A stretch of DNA of 21,703 nucleotides from a virus (IMGVR_UViG_3300004463_000286:1-21703); one strand, 5' to 3'; shown: positions 1 through 7,955, counted from the first letter of the stretch. Program-made: numbers and translations. The notes: generated by a model from the letters alone, not told the origin.

Positions 1-921
1 TGTTTCTCGGTCAGGATATGTAGTGGTAATAATTTCTCCATTATCTTGTCTATGTGGAATAGCATCTGAATAGTGTTCATATGTACCATAATATTTCTTA
101 ATGAATCTGTTTGCGTTGTGAACTATATTACTTGCTGATCGGTAATTAATGTCAAGATTAATGACTGTAGCGTTATCCCATTCTTTATCAAAGTTCATTG
201 CATATTCTGGATTACCGCCACGGAATTTGTACAGTGCCTGTCTGTAGTCAAAAACAACAAACATATTCCCACTTTGACACCACTCTTTTAACAATAGGTT
301 CTGAATTTTATTTGAGTCCTGATGCTCGTCAACGAGAATGAATTCATATGTATACTTACCCGGATTCTTCTTTAACACTTCATATGCTAATAGTAGATAG
401 TCGTCAAAGTCGTACAGCTCATTCTTGCGTTTATAAGCCTCATACGCCTCGTATAAGCGTCTTAAATCCTCCTCGGTATAAATACTCTCCTTATATACAA
501 ACTCGTCTGTAGGAGCCTTCAGGTAGTTCTTTTGGTAGCTTATGTAGCTTACAATATCGTTTATGTCTGGTTTCTCCATTAAGGATTTGAATAAGTTCTC
601 TTGTTGCCACTCTTTGATTAAGTTTTGACCGTTTAAGAAGATACCTTCAGCAGCTAGTATTCTTGCACATATAGCGTGGAATGTACCAATGTTTACGTTA
701 GTTAGTCCCATTTTGTTTAGTTTGCTTTTTAGATCATCTGCTGTGTTCTTAGTGAAGCTAATTGCGAGAATATCGTGTTCCTGTACACCATGTACATTGG
801 CTAGTGTTTTAATTCTGTGCGTTAGTACCGAAGTTTTTCCGCTGCCAGCCGAGGCGATCACGGCACATGCTCCCTTAAAAAATGAAATCGCCTTCTGTTG
901 CTGCTCATTAAACTTTACCAT
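1..921 (-). CDS. UvrD/Rep/PcrA-type superfamily 1 DNA helicase, N-terminal part (runs off the window)
   Basis: Reading leftward from ATG at 921-919, preceded by the ribosome binding site AAAAGGAGAG, gives 307 codons open to base 1. Seen: a Q-motif (FNEQQQKAI, residues 4-12), Walker A ASAGSGKT (23-30), motif Ia (AISFTKNTADDL), a Walker B-type VDEHQDSN, a motif III-like DYRQALYKFRGG and a motif IV-like INYRS. Order and spacing are those of UvrD-family 3'-5' helicases (ATP-driven unwinding in repair or replication). The usual VDEFQD is VDEHQD and the usual GD before motif III is FD; both look tolerable. Only domains 1A/1B and the start of 2A are inside; motifs V and VI lie left of the window. 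The gene is divergent from everything else here and faces the TnpB element. Family assignment is firm; its role in the phage is inferred. Confidence 0.93.
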   Translation of the reverse strand, partial: MVKFNEQQQKAISFFKGACAVIASAGSGKTSVLTHRIKTLANVHGVQEHDILAISFTKNTADDLKSKLNKMGLTNVNIGTFHAICARILAAEGIFLNGQNLIKEWQQENLFKSLMEKPDINDIVSYISYQKNYLKAPTDEFVYKESIYTEEDLRRLYEAYEAYKRKNELYDFDDYLLLAYEVLKKNPGKYTYEFILVDEHQDSNKIQNLLLKEWCQSGNMFVVFDYRQALYKFRGGNPEYAMNFDKEWDNATVINLDINYRSASNIVHNANRFIKKYYGTYEHYSDAIPHRQDNGEIITTTYPDRET

Positions 922-959
922 TGATAAATCTCTCCTTTTAATCGTTTTGTTTATATTCT

Positions 960-969
960 ATTAATTTAT
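960..969 (-). promoter_or_regulatory. ATAAATTAAT element upstream of the helicase gene
   Basis: On the minus strand the 10-mer ATAAATTAAT (13-mer TACATAAATTAAT, shared exactly with 2435-2447) ends 38 nt before the helicase ATG, followed at a short distance by TATAAA. It is one of six exact intergenic copies in the window. A promoter role is inferred from position and repetition; no good host -35 box is visible. Confidence 0.4.
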
Positions 970-1051
970 GTAAAAACGTGATGTGTTAAAATTGCAGTGA
1001 TTTAATTTACATCGTCTCTCCCCTTTCGTTTGTTGTACTTCTAGAATATAA

Positions 1052-1100
1052 ATAAATTAATTAAAAGTCAACTATTTACTTGCAATATCGATTAATTTAT
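1052..1100. repeat. Inverted pair of ATAAATTAAT elements
   Basis: AATAAATTAAT at 1051-1061 and its reverse complement at 1091-1101 form an 11-bp perfect inverted repeat around a 29-nt spacer. The right copy reads leftward toward the helicase and overlaps the spacer of the tnpB promoter. The minus-strand text around it shares 16 bases with the copy at 2438-2447, including the ATCGATAT extension. It could be a divergent promoter pair, an operator, or part of the left end of the TnpB element. Confidence 0.35.
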
Positions 1101-1108
1101 TTTATAAT
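1080..1108 (+). promoter_or_regulatory. SigmaA-type promoter for tnpB
   Basis: A TTGCAA box (1080-1085; 4 of 6 to consensus) is followed by exactly 17 nt and a perfect TATAAT (1103-1108). The predicted start lies about 25 nt before the ribosome binding site AAGGAGGTGA. This is the clearest host-type promoter in the window, and it belongs to the mobile gene rather than to a phage gene. Confidence 0.65.
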
Positions 1109-1141
1109 AAAGTTAGAACAACAAGTAAGGAGGTGATATAA

Positions 1142-2290
1142 ATGAAAATCATTTACAAATCATATAAGTTTAGAATCTATCCAACTGAAAAACAAGAAAT
1201 TCTCATTAATAAAACAATTGGATGCTCTAGATACGTGTTTAACCATTATCTAAATAAATGGAATGTTACATATGAAGAAACTGGTAAAGGGTTAACTTAC
1301 GGGAAATGTTCTTCTGACTTAACTAAATTAAAAAAAGAAGTTGTTTGGTTAAAAGAAGTAGACAGTATTTCTTTACAGTCATCATTAGAAAATCTAGCAG
1401 ACGCTTATGATAACTTCTTTAAAAAACAGAGCAATAAGCCTAAATTTAAAAGTAAGAGGAATAAAGTTCAGTCCTATAAAACTAAACTTGTTTCAGGAAA
1501 CATTGAAATTAAAGGGAATAAAATTAAACTACCTAAATTAAAATGGATAGAACTCTCTAAATCTAGAGAAGTCGAAGGTAAAATATTATCAGTCACCATT
1601 AGAAAAACTCCAAGTGGAAAATACTTTGTATCCGTTAATTGTGAAGTTGAAACTAAGGAGCTTTCAAAACTAGACAAATCAATAGGTATTGATCTTGGAA
1701 TTAAAGATTTTGCGATTACATCTAATGCAGAAGTTTTCTGTAATCCTAAATATTTAAGAAAATACGAAAAACAATTAATTAAAGAACAAAGAATATTATC
1801 AAGAAGACAACAACTGGCACTCAAACAGAAGCGAAAATTAATAGATGCAAAAAACTATCAAAAACAAAAACGTAAAGTTGCTCGAATTCATGAGAAAATC
1901 GCAAACTGTAGGAATGACTTTCTTCATAAATTATCTTCTAAATTAATTAGCGAAAATCAAGTAATTTGTTTAGAAGATTTAAAAGTATCGAATATGATTA
2001 AAAACCATAAGTTAGCAAAAGCAATTAGTGATGTATCGTGGTCTGAGTTCAGAAGACAATTGGAGTATAAAGCAAATTGGTATGGGCGCACAGTTAGTAT
2101 TATAGACAAATCGTTCCCCTCTTCTCAGTTATGTTCTTGTTGTGGTTATCGTAATAAAGATGTGAAGAATTTAGGGCTGAGGAAGTGGAAGTGTCCTAAT
2201 TGTGACGAAGAACATGATCGAGATGTAAATGCAGCAATAAATATTTTGCAAGAAGGGTTAAGAGTAATTACCGCAGGAACTGTGGTTTAA
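1142..2290 (+). CDS. tnpB: RNA-guided endonuclease TnpB (IS605 OrfB family)
   Basis: 382 residues, a normal TnpB length. The N-terminus ([11 protein letters not shown]) is the OrfB helix-turn-helix region. The split RuvC-like site is complete: D184 in [11 protein letters not shown]278 in ICLEDL and D361 in [12 protein letters not shown] four-cysteine zinc ribbon (CSCC and CPNC, about residues 330-355) lies between the last two. Known function: the protein uses a guide RNA made from the 3' end of its own element to cut DNA next to a short TAM, which restores the element at vacated sites. It starts at the ATG seven bases after AAGGAGGTGA and has its own promoter at 1080-1108. All catalytic residues are present, so it is probably active. 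In a phage it would act much like a homing endonuclease. Confidence 0.95.
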   Translation: MKIIYKSYKFRIYPTEKQEILINKTIGCSRYVFNHYLNKWNVTYEETGKGLTYGKCSSDLTKLKKEVVWLKEVDSISLQSSLENLADAYDNFFKKQSNKPKFKSKRNKVQSYKTKLVSGNIEIKGNKIKLPKLKWIELSKSREVEGKILSVTIRKTPSGKYFVSVNCEVETKELSKLDKSIGIDLGIKDFAITSNAEVFCNPKYLRKYEKQLIKEQRILSRRQQLALKQKRKLIDAKNYQKQKRKVARIHEKIANCRNDFLHKLSSKLISENQVICLEDLKVSNMIKNHKLAKAISDVSWSEFRRQLEYKANWYGRTVSIIDKSFPSSQLCSCCGYRNKDVKNLGLRKWKCPNCDEEHDRDVNAAINILQEGLRVITAGTVV

Positions 2291-2381
2291 GCTTGGTAAA
2301 TTTCCGAAGGTTACGGAGGACTACCCAAGAATCGAGTCATTTCGATGATGAGAGTGTTCAAAATGAGAGTAATCAATCTAA
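2250..2381 (+). ncRNA. TnpB guide RNA (omega/reRNA) scaffold with predicted guide
   Basis: The end of tnpB and the following 70 nt can fold. ACCGCAG and CTGTGGT pair around GAA at 2270-2286. CTTGG and CCAAG pair at 2293-2331 around an inner TCCG/CGGA stem. TCAT and ATGA close a TTCG tetraloop just before the right end. Family knowledge places the roughly 16-20 nt guide immediately after the element, so 2362-2381, beginning AATGAGAGTAATC, would be the guide and matches phage sequence at the insertion site. Start and end are estimates; structure was judged by eye. Confidence 0.55.
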
Positions 2382-2430
2382 TATAGTTTACTACTTTCCT
2401 AGATTGGGATGTTCTTTGAAAATTGAATAG
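2374..2430 (+). promoter_or_regulatory. Leader hairpin plus rRNA-type boxA sequence
   Basis: CAATCTA (2374-2380) can pair with TAGATTG (2400-2406). Four bases later comes TGTTCTTTGAAAATTGAATA (2410-2429). That is very close to the boxA segment I remember from Bacillus rRNA operon leaders and spacers (TGTTCTTTGAAAAC...), where NusB and ribosomal protein S10 bind to make transcription resist termination. Here it precedes the rightward phage operon starting at 2482. Function is inferred from similarity; no rRNA is present. Confidence 0.4.
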
Positions 2431-2437
2431 TTAATAC

Positions 2438-2447
2438 ATAAATTAAT
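2438..2447 (+). promoter_or_regulatory. ATAAATTAAT element upstream of the 2482 operon
   Basis: Exact copy of the recurrent 10-mer, ending 34 nt before the ATG at 2482 and continuing as CGATATG. The same 13-mer TACATAAATTAAT lies in the same relative place before the divergent helicase gene. Candidate phage promoter element. Confidence 0.4.
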
Positions 2448-2481
2448 CGATATGTCGCAACTAGAATGAGAGGTGAGAACA

Positions 2482-2676
2482 ATGACGGAAAAGTTGATGT
2501 GGAGAGTATCGGAGGTGATTGCTTTTATCGAGGAACGAATCATCGATGATATTGCTTCTGAGGAAGAAGAAATCATGTATCAAGATTACAAATGGTCTGG
2601 AAAGATTAATAAAAATACATACGAATGGAAATGCGTACTTCGTAATATGAACAAAGAATATAATGGAGGTTTTTAA
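2482..2676 (+). CDS. Small acidic phage protein of unknown function
   Basis: 64 residues from ATG 2482, chosen over the in-frame GTG at 2473 because the ribosome binding site GAGAGGTGAG covers that GTG and is well placed for 2482. An N-terminal amphipathic helix (residues 6-35) runs into an EEEE acidic patch and a C-terminal WSGKINKNTYEWK segment. No domain recognised. It is the first gene of the rightward operon and its 3' end carries the GGAGG for the next gene, so the two are probably translationally linked. Expression in early infection is plausible from the adjacent promoter-like elements but not shown. Confidence 0.7.
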   Translation: MTEKLMWRVSEVIAFIEERIIDDIASEEEEIMYQDYKWSGKINKNTYEWKCVLRNMNKEYNGGF

Positions 2677-2677
2677 T

Positions 2678-2944
2678 ATGGGCTACGGCAAACAGGAACA
2701 AGAAACTACTTTAATATACGAAGCAGAAACAAATGAATGGAGTGTCTATTCTACAGTACCAACTCATATACGAAAACTAATGAGTATTGGAGAAATGACA
2801 GTGATAGAAACTGAGGATGATAGACCAATTGCTATCAAGGGTAAGTTAAGTAAGAAGCAAGTATCAATGAAACAGGAACGAGTTATTTCAGAGGAACAGA
2901 GAGCGAGAATGAGTGAAATGATGAAACAAAGAATGGGCAAGTGA
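2678..2944 (+). CDS. Small phage protein of unknown function
   Basis: 88 residues from ATG 2678, nine bases after GGAGG; an upstream in-frame ATG at 2663 has no such site. The sequence contains LIYEAETNEWSVYSTVPTHI near the N-terminus, then a predicted beta-rich stretch and a basic, methionine-rich C-terminal helix (SEEQRARMSEMMKQRMGK). Proteins with a similar W-S-V-Y-S...P-x-H-I-R-K pattern are, from memory, common in Bacillus phages and uncharacterised. The gene starts one base after the preceding stop, so the two are cotranslated. The basic C-terminus could contact nucleic acid, which is a guess. Confidence 0.75.
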   Translation: MGYGKQEQETTLIYEAETNEWSVYSTVPTHIRKLMSIGEMTVIETEDDRPIAIKGKLSKKQVSMKQERVISEEQRARMSEMMKQRMGK

Positions 2945-2969
2945 TATACATATGATTTTTCCATTGATT

Positions 2970-3048
2970 TATCCGTAAAAACTTTGGATATATAGGCTAG
3001 GAGTATAAATACACTAGGATCATATTTTAACTGGAGTTTTTACGGATA
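2970..3048 (+). repeat. 14-bp perfect inverted repeat around a structured 51-nt spacer
   Basis: TATCCGTAAAAACT (2970-2983) is the exact reverse complement of AGTTTTTACGGATA (3035-3048). Inside the spacer, ATAT and CTAG at the left can pair with CTAG and ATAT at the right, around the near-palindrome GTATAAATAC. As RNA this would be a roughly 79-nt stem in the leader of the 3102 gene; as DNA it could be a pair of operators. It occupies most of the 157-base gap 2945-3101, with no ORF. Confidence 0.5.
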
Positions 3049-3101
3049 TTTGTTTAGATTTTGAGCTTAGAATTCATTTTAAAAAGAAGGGATGACTTAA
3101 A

Positions 3102-3716
3102 ATGTCTAAATATCCAAATAAAAAAGTGAAAACTTATATTGAAAAGAAGATTGCTTCTATAGAAAAATACTCTCGTAAAATGATAAAGAATGATTTTTAT
3201 TACGCTCCATTTGATAACGAGGCATTTAATTACGAAAAAATTAGAGGGATTGAATTAATTGATTTGGAGTTTTCAAAGCCAAAAGTTGATTACAAGGAAT
3301 ATACAAATAAATTACTTTTTGATTTAAAATTTTCTTTAAAATATAAAGATACACTGTACATTTTTGAGGTGTCAAACTATTATTTTTATGAAAATGAAAA
3401 CGAATTTATTGTTGAAGATATACTTGAGAATATCGGTGCTTTAATTTCACGGTTTGACTTTCTTTTAGAGAAAGAAGAATTCATTTTTGACAATAATGAA
3501 GAGGCATCAGATGACGATGGCATGACAATAGATGACGTAGCTGATTTGTGTGGCATGTATATTGATGACGATGGACATTGGATGCCAAAAGAAAATGATT
3601 GCTACTTTGATGATTTTGATCTAGAGAGTGTGTTCAAAGATAATCTTAGCTTTGAAAATGGATATTATGTGTATGATGATATTGATGATAACGGAAAGTT
3701 TTACTGGAAAGCTTGA
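3102..3716 (+). CDS. Acidic phage protein of unknown function
   Basis: 204 residues starting after AAGAAGGGATG. The first 30 residues are lysine-rich (MSKYPNKKVKTYIEKKI). The middle is a mixed alpha/beta region rich in aromatic residues. The last 70 residues are extremely acidic (SDDDGMTIDDVADL, YIDDDGHW, FDDFDLES, YDDIDDNG). No family recognised. The strong charge asymmetry is seen in some DNA-mimic anti-restriction proteins and in regulators that contact basic partners; I have no motif to support either. It sits 36 nt upstream of the RNA polymerase-like gene with no terminator between them, so a role linked to that enzyme is possible. Confidence 0.75.
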   Translation: MSKYPNKKVKTYIEKKIASIEKYSRKMIKNDFYYAPFDNEAFNYEKIRGIELIDLEFSKPKVDYKEYTNKLLFDLKFSLKYKDTLYIFEVSNYYFYENENEFIVEDILENIGALISRFDFLLEKEEFIFDNNEEASDDDGMTIDDVADLCGMYIDDDGHWMPKENDCYFDDFDLESVFKDNLSFENGYYVYDDIDDNGKFYWKA

Positions 3717-3752
3717 ACACTTTAATTCAATTAATTTTAGGAGGGCTAAGTA

Positions 3753-6533
3753 TTGATTAAACTACAACAATATCACGTATTCAAGTTAACTACATCTCGC
3801 CTTAAGGAATCTAAATACAGCATTGAAAACTTTACAGTTGCACAAGCAAGACTTAATGGTGAACTTGTTCAGATTGGAGACAATCAAGTATTTAGATCAA
3901 TAAGAGACATACGAAACATAAAGGTTGATCAGGTATTGCTTGGAGAATTAGTTTTAGAAAGAAATAAATTAAAAGAACTTCCCTCCTCCGATGAATCTGC
4001 AAAATCAATTGCAAAAAAACAAAAGCAAATTGATGATATTTTATTTGTACCTGACATCATCAATGTAAAAGTTGATGACAAGAAAGTCTACAAAGAAATT
4101 TGTAAGAATGGATTTGTTGTAAACGGATTAAAATTTCTACGTTTTTGTTCTGGAGCTGGTCAGTCGCGCAGAAATACCGCCTCATTTGCTAATGTTGAGA
4201 TCAAAGAGGAGTTAGAAAGAAAACTAAACTGCGGATTAAAAATCAAAAAGATAAATGTCGCTAAGTACAATGCATATTTCGGACTATACCTCTCCTCTAC
4301 TTATAAAGTGAGGACTCCAAGAGTGTGCCTAATAGATGACTGTGAGACATTTAAACTCCCTAAAGTTGTTGATTGGGTGGATGATGTTGAGAAAATTGAT
4401 GAAAACGGTAAAAAGGTAACAAAACGAGCAATTAGAGAAAAAGAATTTGATTTTGTTCCTAATATGTGGGATGGTCAGGGATTAATTTCACCTAAAATGG
4501 CTGAATTATGGCAAGAGGATTTAGAATTAGACTACCTCCCCTCTCAATTTGGAATACGTAGTAGCTTTATCAAAGGTATGCTTTCAGTGTTCGATTTTCA
4601 CAAATTCGCTTCCAAGGTTGCTGAAACAGATAAGATCGTAGATTACTACGGAAAGACATGGGATGTTCGGGATATTGATGTCCTACTGAGTGTTAGCCAG
4701 TTCAAAATGTATAAACAATACAAGTCTTGGGATGAATTCACACAGTTACAAGAACATCATGGTCACTCTTGGGGAGTTACAAAAGTGAACCCTAGAACAG
4801 ATAATGGAATGAGTTTACTTAATTATCAGTACATACAGACACTTGACTTGGACAGAGATAGAATCAAGACTTTAATTAAGCCTACTGTAGATTGGATAGA
4901 AAAAATTTGCAGCGGAGATAAACTACATACGCTTTTATTTTTGTTAGGTGGAAGCAAAGAATCAGATACAATTGCTAAGATATTTGATAAAACAAATAAT
5001 AATTTCATTAAAGCAGTACTGTACAATGATTCTTTGCTAAAAGATCCCTACATAAAGAAGAAGATTTATGACAGTATCTCTACAAAGATACAGGAGGCTA
5101 AAATTGGAAGGCTTTGGGTCACAGGCAACTACCAAGCAATGACTAGCGATCCTTACGGTCAGGCTCAATGGGCGTTTAAAATGGCTGTTACCGGGCTATT
5201 AAAAGAAAGCGAACACTACTCTCATTTTTGGAATGAAAGAAATGTGACAAAAGTTGATGCGTGTCGCAGTCCAATGGTGGATTTTCATGAACATAACGTA
5301 CTTAACTTTGTAAACAACGAGGGCACAAAAGAATGGTACAAATACCTTCGTTCGGGAATCATTTATAATGTCTGGGGAGTTGATACAATACGTCATTCTG
5401 ATTCGGATTGGGACTATGATATTGTTTTTACAACAGATAACTCCACTATGCTCAGTGGGATTTATCCAAATAAAAATGTAATTACATATGATAAGGTTTC
5501 TGCCCCTAGTCAGACATTAACTGCTGCTAACATGTTGAAAACTGACTTAAGAAGTTTTGATTGTAAAGTTGGAACAATCACAAATTACTCTACGACATTT
5601 ATTTCTATGTTGGCTAATTTTAAAAAGGATTCCGATGAATACAATGAGATAATTGATCGTATTAAACTTCTTCGCAGATATATCGGTGATTCCATCGACC
5701 AAGCAAAGGGAATTAAAATGAAACCCTTCCCTTCTGAGTGGAAAAAGAGAGATTACTTATATGAAGATGATTCTAAGGAAGTGAAGCAGCAGAAGTATAA
5801 GCATAATAGTTTAGTTGCCGATAAAAAGCCATACTTTATGATTTATGTGTACGATAAGATTAAAAATGAGTATCGCGAATATCGGAAAAAATGCGAAAGA
5901 ACGTGTAAAGAGAAGTTTGGTTGTACTTTGGATCAATTGCTGAAGAAGCAGAATAAAACTGCTCAAGAATCTTACTATGTGTCTGATTACTACAGAAGAA
6001 TGCCAGTAATCAAAAATAATTCTGTCATGAATATGTTGTGCGGAATGATTGAGGCAATTGACTTTAAGTACAAACGTCCAAAAAATAATGAGAATGTTGA
6101 TGAAATGTTTGAAGTTCTGTTTGATAAGGATATTGAGATTGACGAAGATAAATTGAATAAATTAAATGAATTATACGGTAAATTCAATAAAAAACGTCAC
6201 TTCAAGTTTAAAAACAGCGTTTTAAGTAGCATCGACTTTGAAATGGAAGACAACAATGAACGAAGCAACTTAATGAATGAGTTTTATGAAGAAATAAGAA
6301 ATGAAGCGCAGTCTATTTGTCCAAATGCAAAGGAATTGGCTAATCATCTTATTTGCATTACATATGCGTTAAATCCAAATGATTCAAAGGAGTTTGCATG
6401 GAGCATTGGTACTGAAGGAATCATTGATATTTTGAAAAGTAAGAGCGATTTTAATATTGAGATGCCAATGTTAGATGTAGATGGTGAAGAATACTTAGGT
6501 AAAAAATATAAATTAAGGAGTGTTGTAGTTTGA
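3753..6533 (+). CDS. YonO-like single-subunit, two-barrel DNA-directed RNA polymerase
   Basis: 926 residues, near the roughly 900 I remember for SPbeta YonO, a phage polymerase distantly related to cellular beta-prime and to QDE-1. The key signal is HSDSDWDYDIVFTTDN. D552-W-D554-Y-D556 fits the metal-binding D-x-D-x-D of the double-psi beta barrel (DFDGD in beta-prime), followed by a hydrophobic strand. About 45 residues earlier, DACRSPMVDFHEHNVLNF (502-519) resembles the conserved RxP...H segment before that motif in beta-prime. The usual glycine is tyrosine here, a real departure. The start is TTG at 3753, seven bases after GGAGGG; no ATG fits. Context supports it: an HU gene and a YonK gene follow, as in the SPbeta yon cluster. 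Likely job: phage gene transcription. If I am wrong it is a large unknown protein. Confidence 0.66.
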   Translation: MIKLQQYHVFKLTTSRLKESKYSIENFTVAQARLNGELVQIGDNQVFRSIRDIRNIKVDQVLLGELVLERNKLKELPSSDESAKSIAKKQKQIDDILFVPDIINVKVDDKKVYKEICKNGFVVNGLKFLRFCSGAGQSRRNTASFANVEIKEELERKLNCGLKIKKINVAKYNAYFGLYLSSTYKVRTPRVCLIDDCETFKLPKVVDWVDDVEKIDENGKKVTKRAIREKEFDFVPNMWDGQGLISPKMAELWQEDLELDYLPSQFGIRSSFIKGMLSVFDFHKFASKVAETDKIVDYYGKTWDVRDIDVLLSVSQFKMYKQYKSWDEFTQLQEHHGHSWGVTKVNPRTDNGMSLLNYQYIQTLDLDRDRIKTLIKPTVDWIEKICSGDKLHTLLFLLGGSKESDTIAKIFDKTNNNFIKAVLYNDSLLKDPYIKKKIYDSISTKIQEAKIGRLWVTGNYQAMTSDPYGQAQWAFKMAVTGLLKESEHYSHFWNERNVTKVDACRSPMVDFHEHNVLNFVNNEGTKEWYKYLRSGIIYNVWGVDTIRHSDSDWDYDIVFTTDNSTMLSGIYPNKNVITYDKVSAPSQTLTAANMLKTDLRSFDCKVGTITNYSTTFISMLANFKKDSDEYNEIIDRIKLLRRYIGDSIDQAKGIKMKPFPSEWKKRDYLYEDDSKEVKQQKYKHNSLVADKKPYFMIYVYDKIKNEYREYRKKCERTCKEKFGCTLDQLLKKQNKTAQESYYVSDYYRRMPVIKNNSVMNMLCGMIEAIDFKYKRPKNNENVDEMFEVLFDKDIEIDEDKLNKLNELYGKFNKKRHFKFKNSVLSSIDFEMEDNNERSNLMNEFYEEIRNEAQSICPNAKELANHLICITYALNPNDSKEFAWSIGTEGIIDILKSKSDFNIEMPMLDVDGEEYLGKKYKLRSVVV

Positions 6534-7267
6534 TAATTTTTGACGAGAAGAAATATGCGGAGAAACTTCTTAAGAAGGGATTTCTAACTAAGCATAAAAA
6601 TGTATATGAACTTCATGTGCTGGCGAAGTACTACTTTTCATTAGGAAAGACGGATGATGAAGTTAAAGAAGGTATTGTTTTGTTCTGCAAGAAGCACGTT
6701 GAACATTTTAACAAGGATGAATGGTACAAAATTATTAATAAGACAATTACATCGGCACAAAAAAGTAAGTTTGTCACTGGTAAAGAAGTTTGTATTACCG
6801 AAAATGAATTAAAGTGCATTAAGGAATTAGAGGATTTGAAAGAGCAAAAAGTGGCATTTGTTATGCTTGTGTTGTATAAGTTTTATGATTTCAAGAGGTT
6901 TGAAGTGAGCATTGAGGAGTTATATAGACTTTGTAAATTAAATCTAAATTCTAAGACAAAGTTGAAAATACTTCAAACGCTGACAGCAAAAGAATTGATT
7001 GATATTGTTATGGGTAGTAAGCGATGGGTTAAATTTGCAGAAAAATATGGGGATAGTGTAATTGAAATAAGCAACTTTGATGATTTTATTTATGAGTATG
7101 AAATGTATATGGGGAGAGGGAATTATAAGAATTGCGATAACTGTAGAAAAGTTATAAAGATTACCAGTAATAATAAGAAATATTGTGAGGATTGTGCTAA
7201 AAAAATGAAGAATAAAAAAATTGCTGAAATCAACAAAAGAAAAAGAAAGGGAGAACAAGATGTCTGA
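6530..7267 (+). CDS. Zinc-ribbon phage protein, possible partner of the polymerase
   Basis: 245 residues starting at TTG 6530, which overlaps the polymerase stop (TTGA); AAGGAG lies 11 nt upstream. An alternative start was not found. The N-terminal 80 residues are helical (DEKKYAEKLLKKGFL, then DEVKEGIVLFCKKHV). The middle (about 85-185) looks like a winged-helix-type replication-protein segment, with VSIEELYRLCKLNLNSKTKL like a recognition unit. The C-terminus carries CDNC (x16) CEDC, a compact zinc ribbon, then a lysine-rich tail. The 4-nt overlap with the polymerase gene suggests coupled synthesis and perhaps a shared complex, as a DNA-binding or promoter-recognition factor; that is inference. 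The last 8 nt overlap the GIY-YIG gene. Confidence 0.75.
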   Translation: MIIFDEKKYAEKLLKKGFLTKHKNVYELHVLAKYYFSLGKTDDEVKEGIVLFCKKHVEHFNKDEWYKIINKTITSAQKSKFVTGKEVCITENELKCIKELEDLKEQKVAFVMLVLYKFYDFKRFEVSIEELYRLCKLNLNSKTKLKILQTLTAKELIDIVMGSKRWVKFAEKYGDSVIEISNFDDFIYEYEMYMGRGNYKNCDNCRKVIKITSNNKKYCEDCAKKMKNKKIAEINKRKRKGEQDV

Positions 7268-7955
7268 TGATTTATATGGTATTGTTTATTTAATTAAAAA
7301 TAAAGTAAACAATAAAAAATATATAGGTATCACAACTGAAAAAAGAGGATTTAAAGGCAGATATAAGTCAAAAGGAGAAGGAATTGAAAGAGTTTATGGA
7401 CACTTAGAAAATTCAAAGAAGTATGGGGACTACTATAATGAACATTTATTTCGAGCGATTGAAAAATATGGATTTGATAACTTTGATGTTGTGGAGATTT
7501 TTGATAAAGCTTATTCGAAAAATGAGCTATTGAAAAAAGAAAGAAAATGGATTCTACACTTTCAATCAAATGAAATCGAAAAAGGATACAATAAATCAAA
7601 TGGTGGAGAAGGTTTATACGGAAGTAATAGAGGTTTTGAAAGTAAATTAAAAAGAAAAAGAACAAATGCTGAGTTTTTCAATATAACTCTAAATAGCGCA
7701 TATGTAATTAGGCTTTCGATGGAGAATCCATTTTTATTGATATGGGATGTGAGAGATGGGTTAAACAAAGACGGCAAAAAACTCTTATATGACAAACTAC
7801 AAGGAGCAGAAACTAAAAACTGCATTATATGCGGAATCGAATATTATAAAAGTGGTAAGGGTGGATTTTGTAAAAGTTGTGGAAAAACAGATTTTTTAGA
7901 TGAATATAAGATATATTCAAAGAAAGAAAAAGATGATTATAAAGTTGATTTTTGA
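7260..7955 (+). CDS. GIY-YIG family homing endonuclease with C-terminal zinc ribbon
   Basis: 231 residues from ATG 7260 with AAAGGGAG seven bases before; the longer in-frame start at 7221 lies inside the preceding gene without a ribosome binding site. The catalytic fold is clear: YGIVYLI (6-12) and KKYIGIT (19-25) make the GIY and YIG strands, R34 follows in FKGRYKS, and NKSNGGEGLYG supplies the glutamate. The C-terminus has a zinc ribbon, CIICG then FCKSCGK, likely for target recognition. It overlaps the preceding gene by 8 nt and is followed by a hairpin-rich gap before HU, so it looks like an insert between the polymerase and HU genes. Free-standing homing role is inferred; no intron is visible. 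Confidence 0.88.
   Translation: MSDDLYGIVYLIKNKVNNKKYIGITTEKRGFKGRYKSKGEGIERVYGHLENSKKYGDYYNEHLFRAIEKYGFDNFDVVEIFDKAYSKNELLKKERKWILHFQSNEIEKGYNKSNGGEGLYGSNRGFESKLKRKRTNAEFFNITLNSAYVIRLSMENPFLLIWDVRDGLNKDGKKLLYDKLQGAETKNCIICGIEYYKSGKGGFCKSCGKTDFLDEYKIYSKKEKDDYKVDF

Larger units (their letters stand above)
1080..2361 (+). mobile_element. TnpB-only IS200/IS605 (IS1341-like) element; left end uncertain
   Basis: The tnpB gene is followed by a structured region ending in GAGTGTTCAA at 2352-2361, the typical right end I know from TnpB-only elements of Bacillus. No TnpA (Y1 transposase) gene is present, so mobilisation would need a partner in trans. The left end cannot be fixed: no obvious TAM plus left-end hairpin stands out in 970-1090, and the start given here is only the promoter. 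The element sits exactly between divergent phage transcription units, where insertion is least harmful. Confidence 0.6.

Noticed and set aside
689-964. Plus-strand ORF of 91 codons
   Set aside because: It is antisense to the clear helicase gene, has no ribosome binding site and no plausible protein features.
2410-2430. Fragment of an rRNA operon
   Set aside because: Only the boxA-like stretch matches; no 16S, 23S or tRNA sequence surrounds it.
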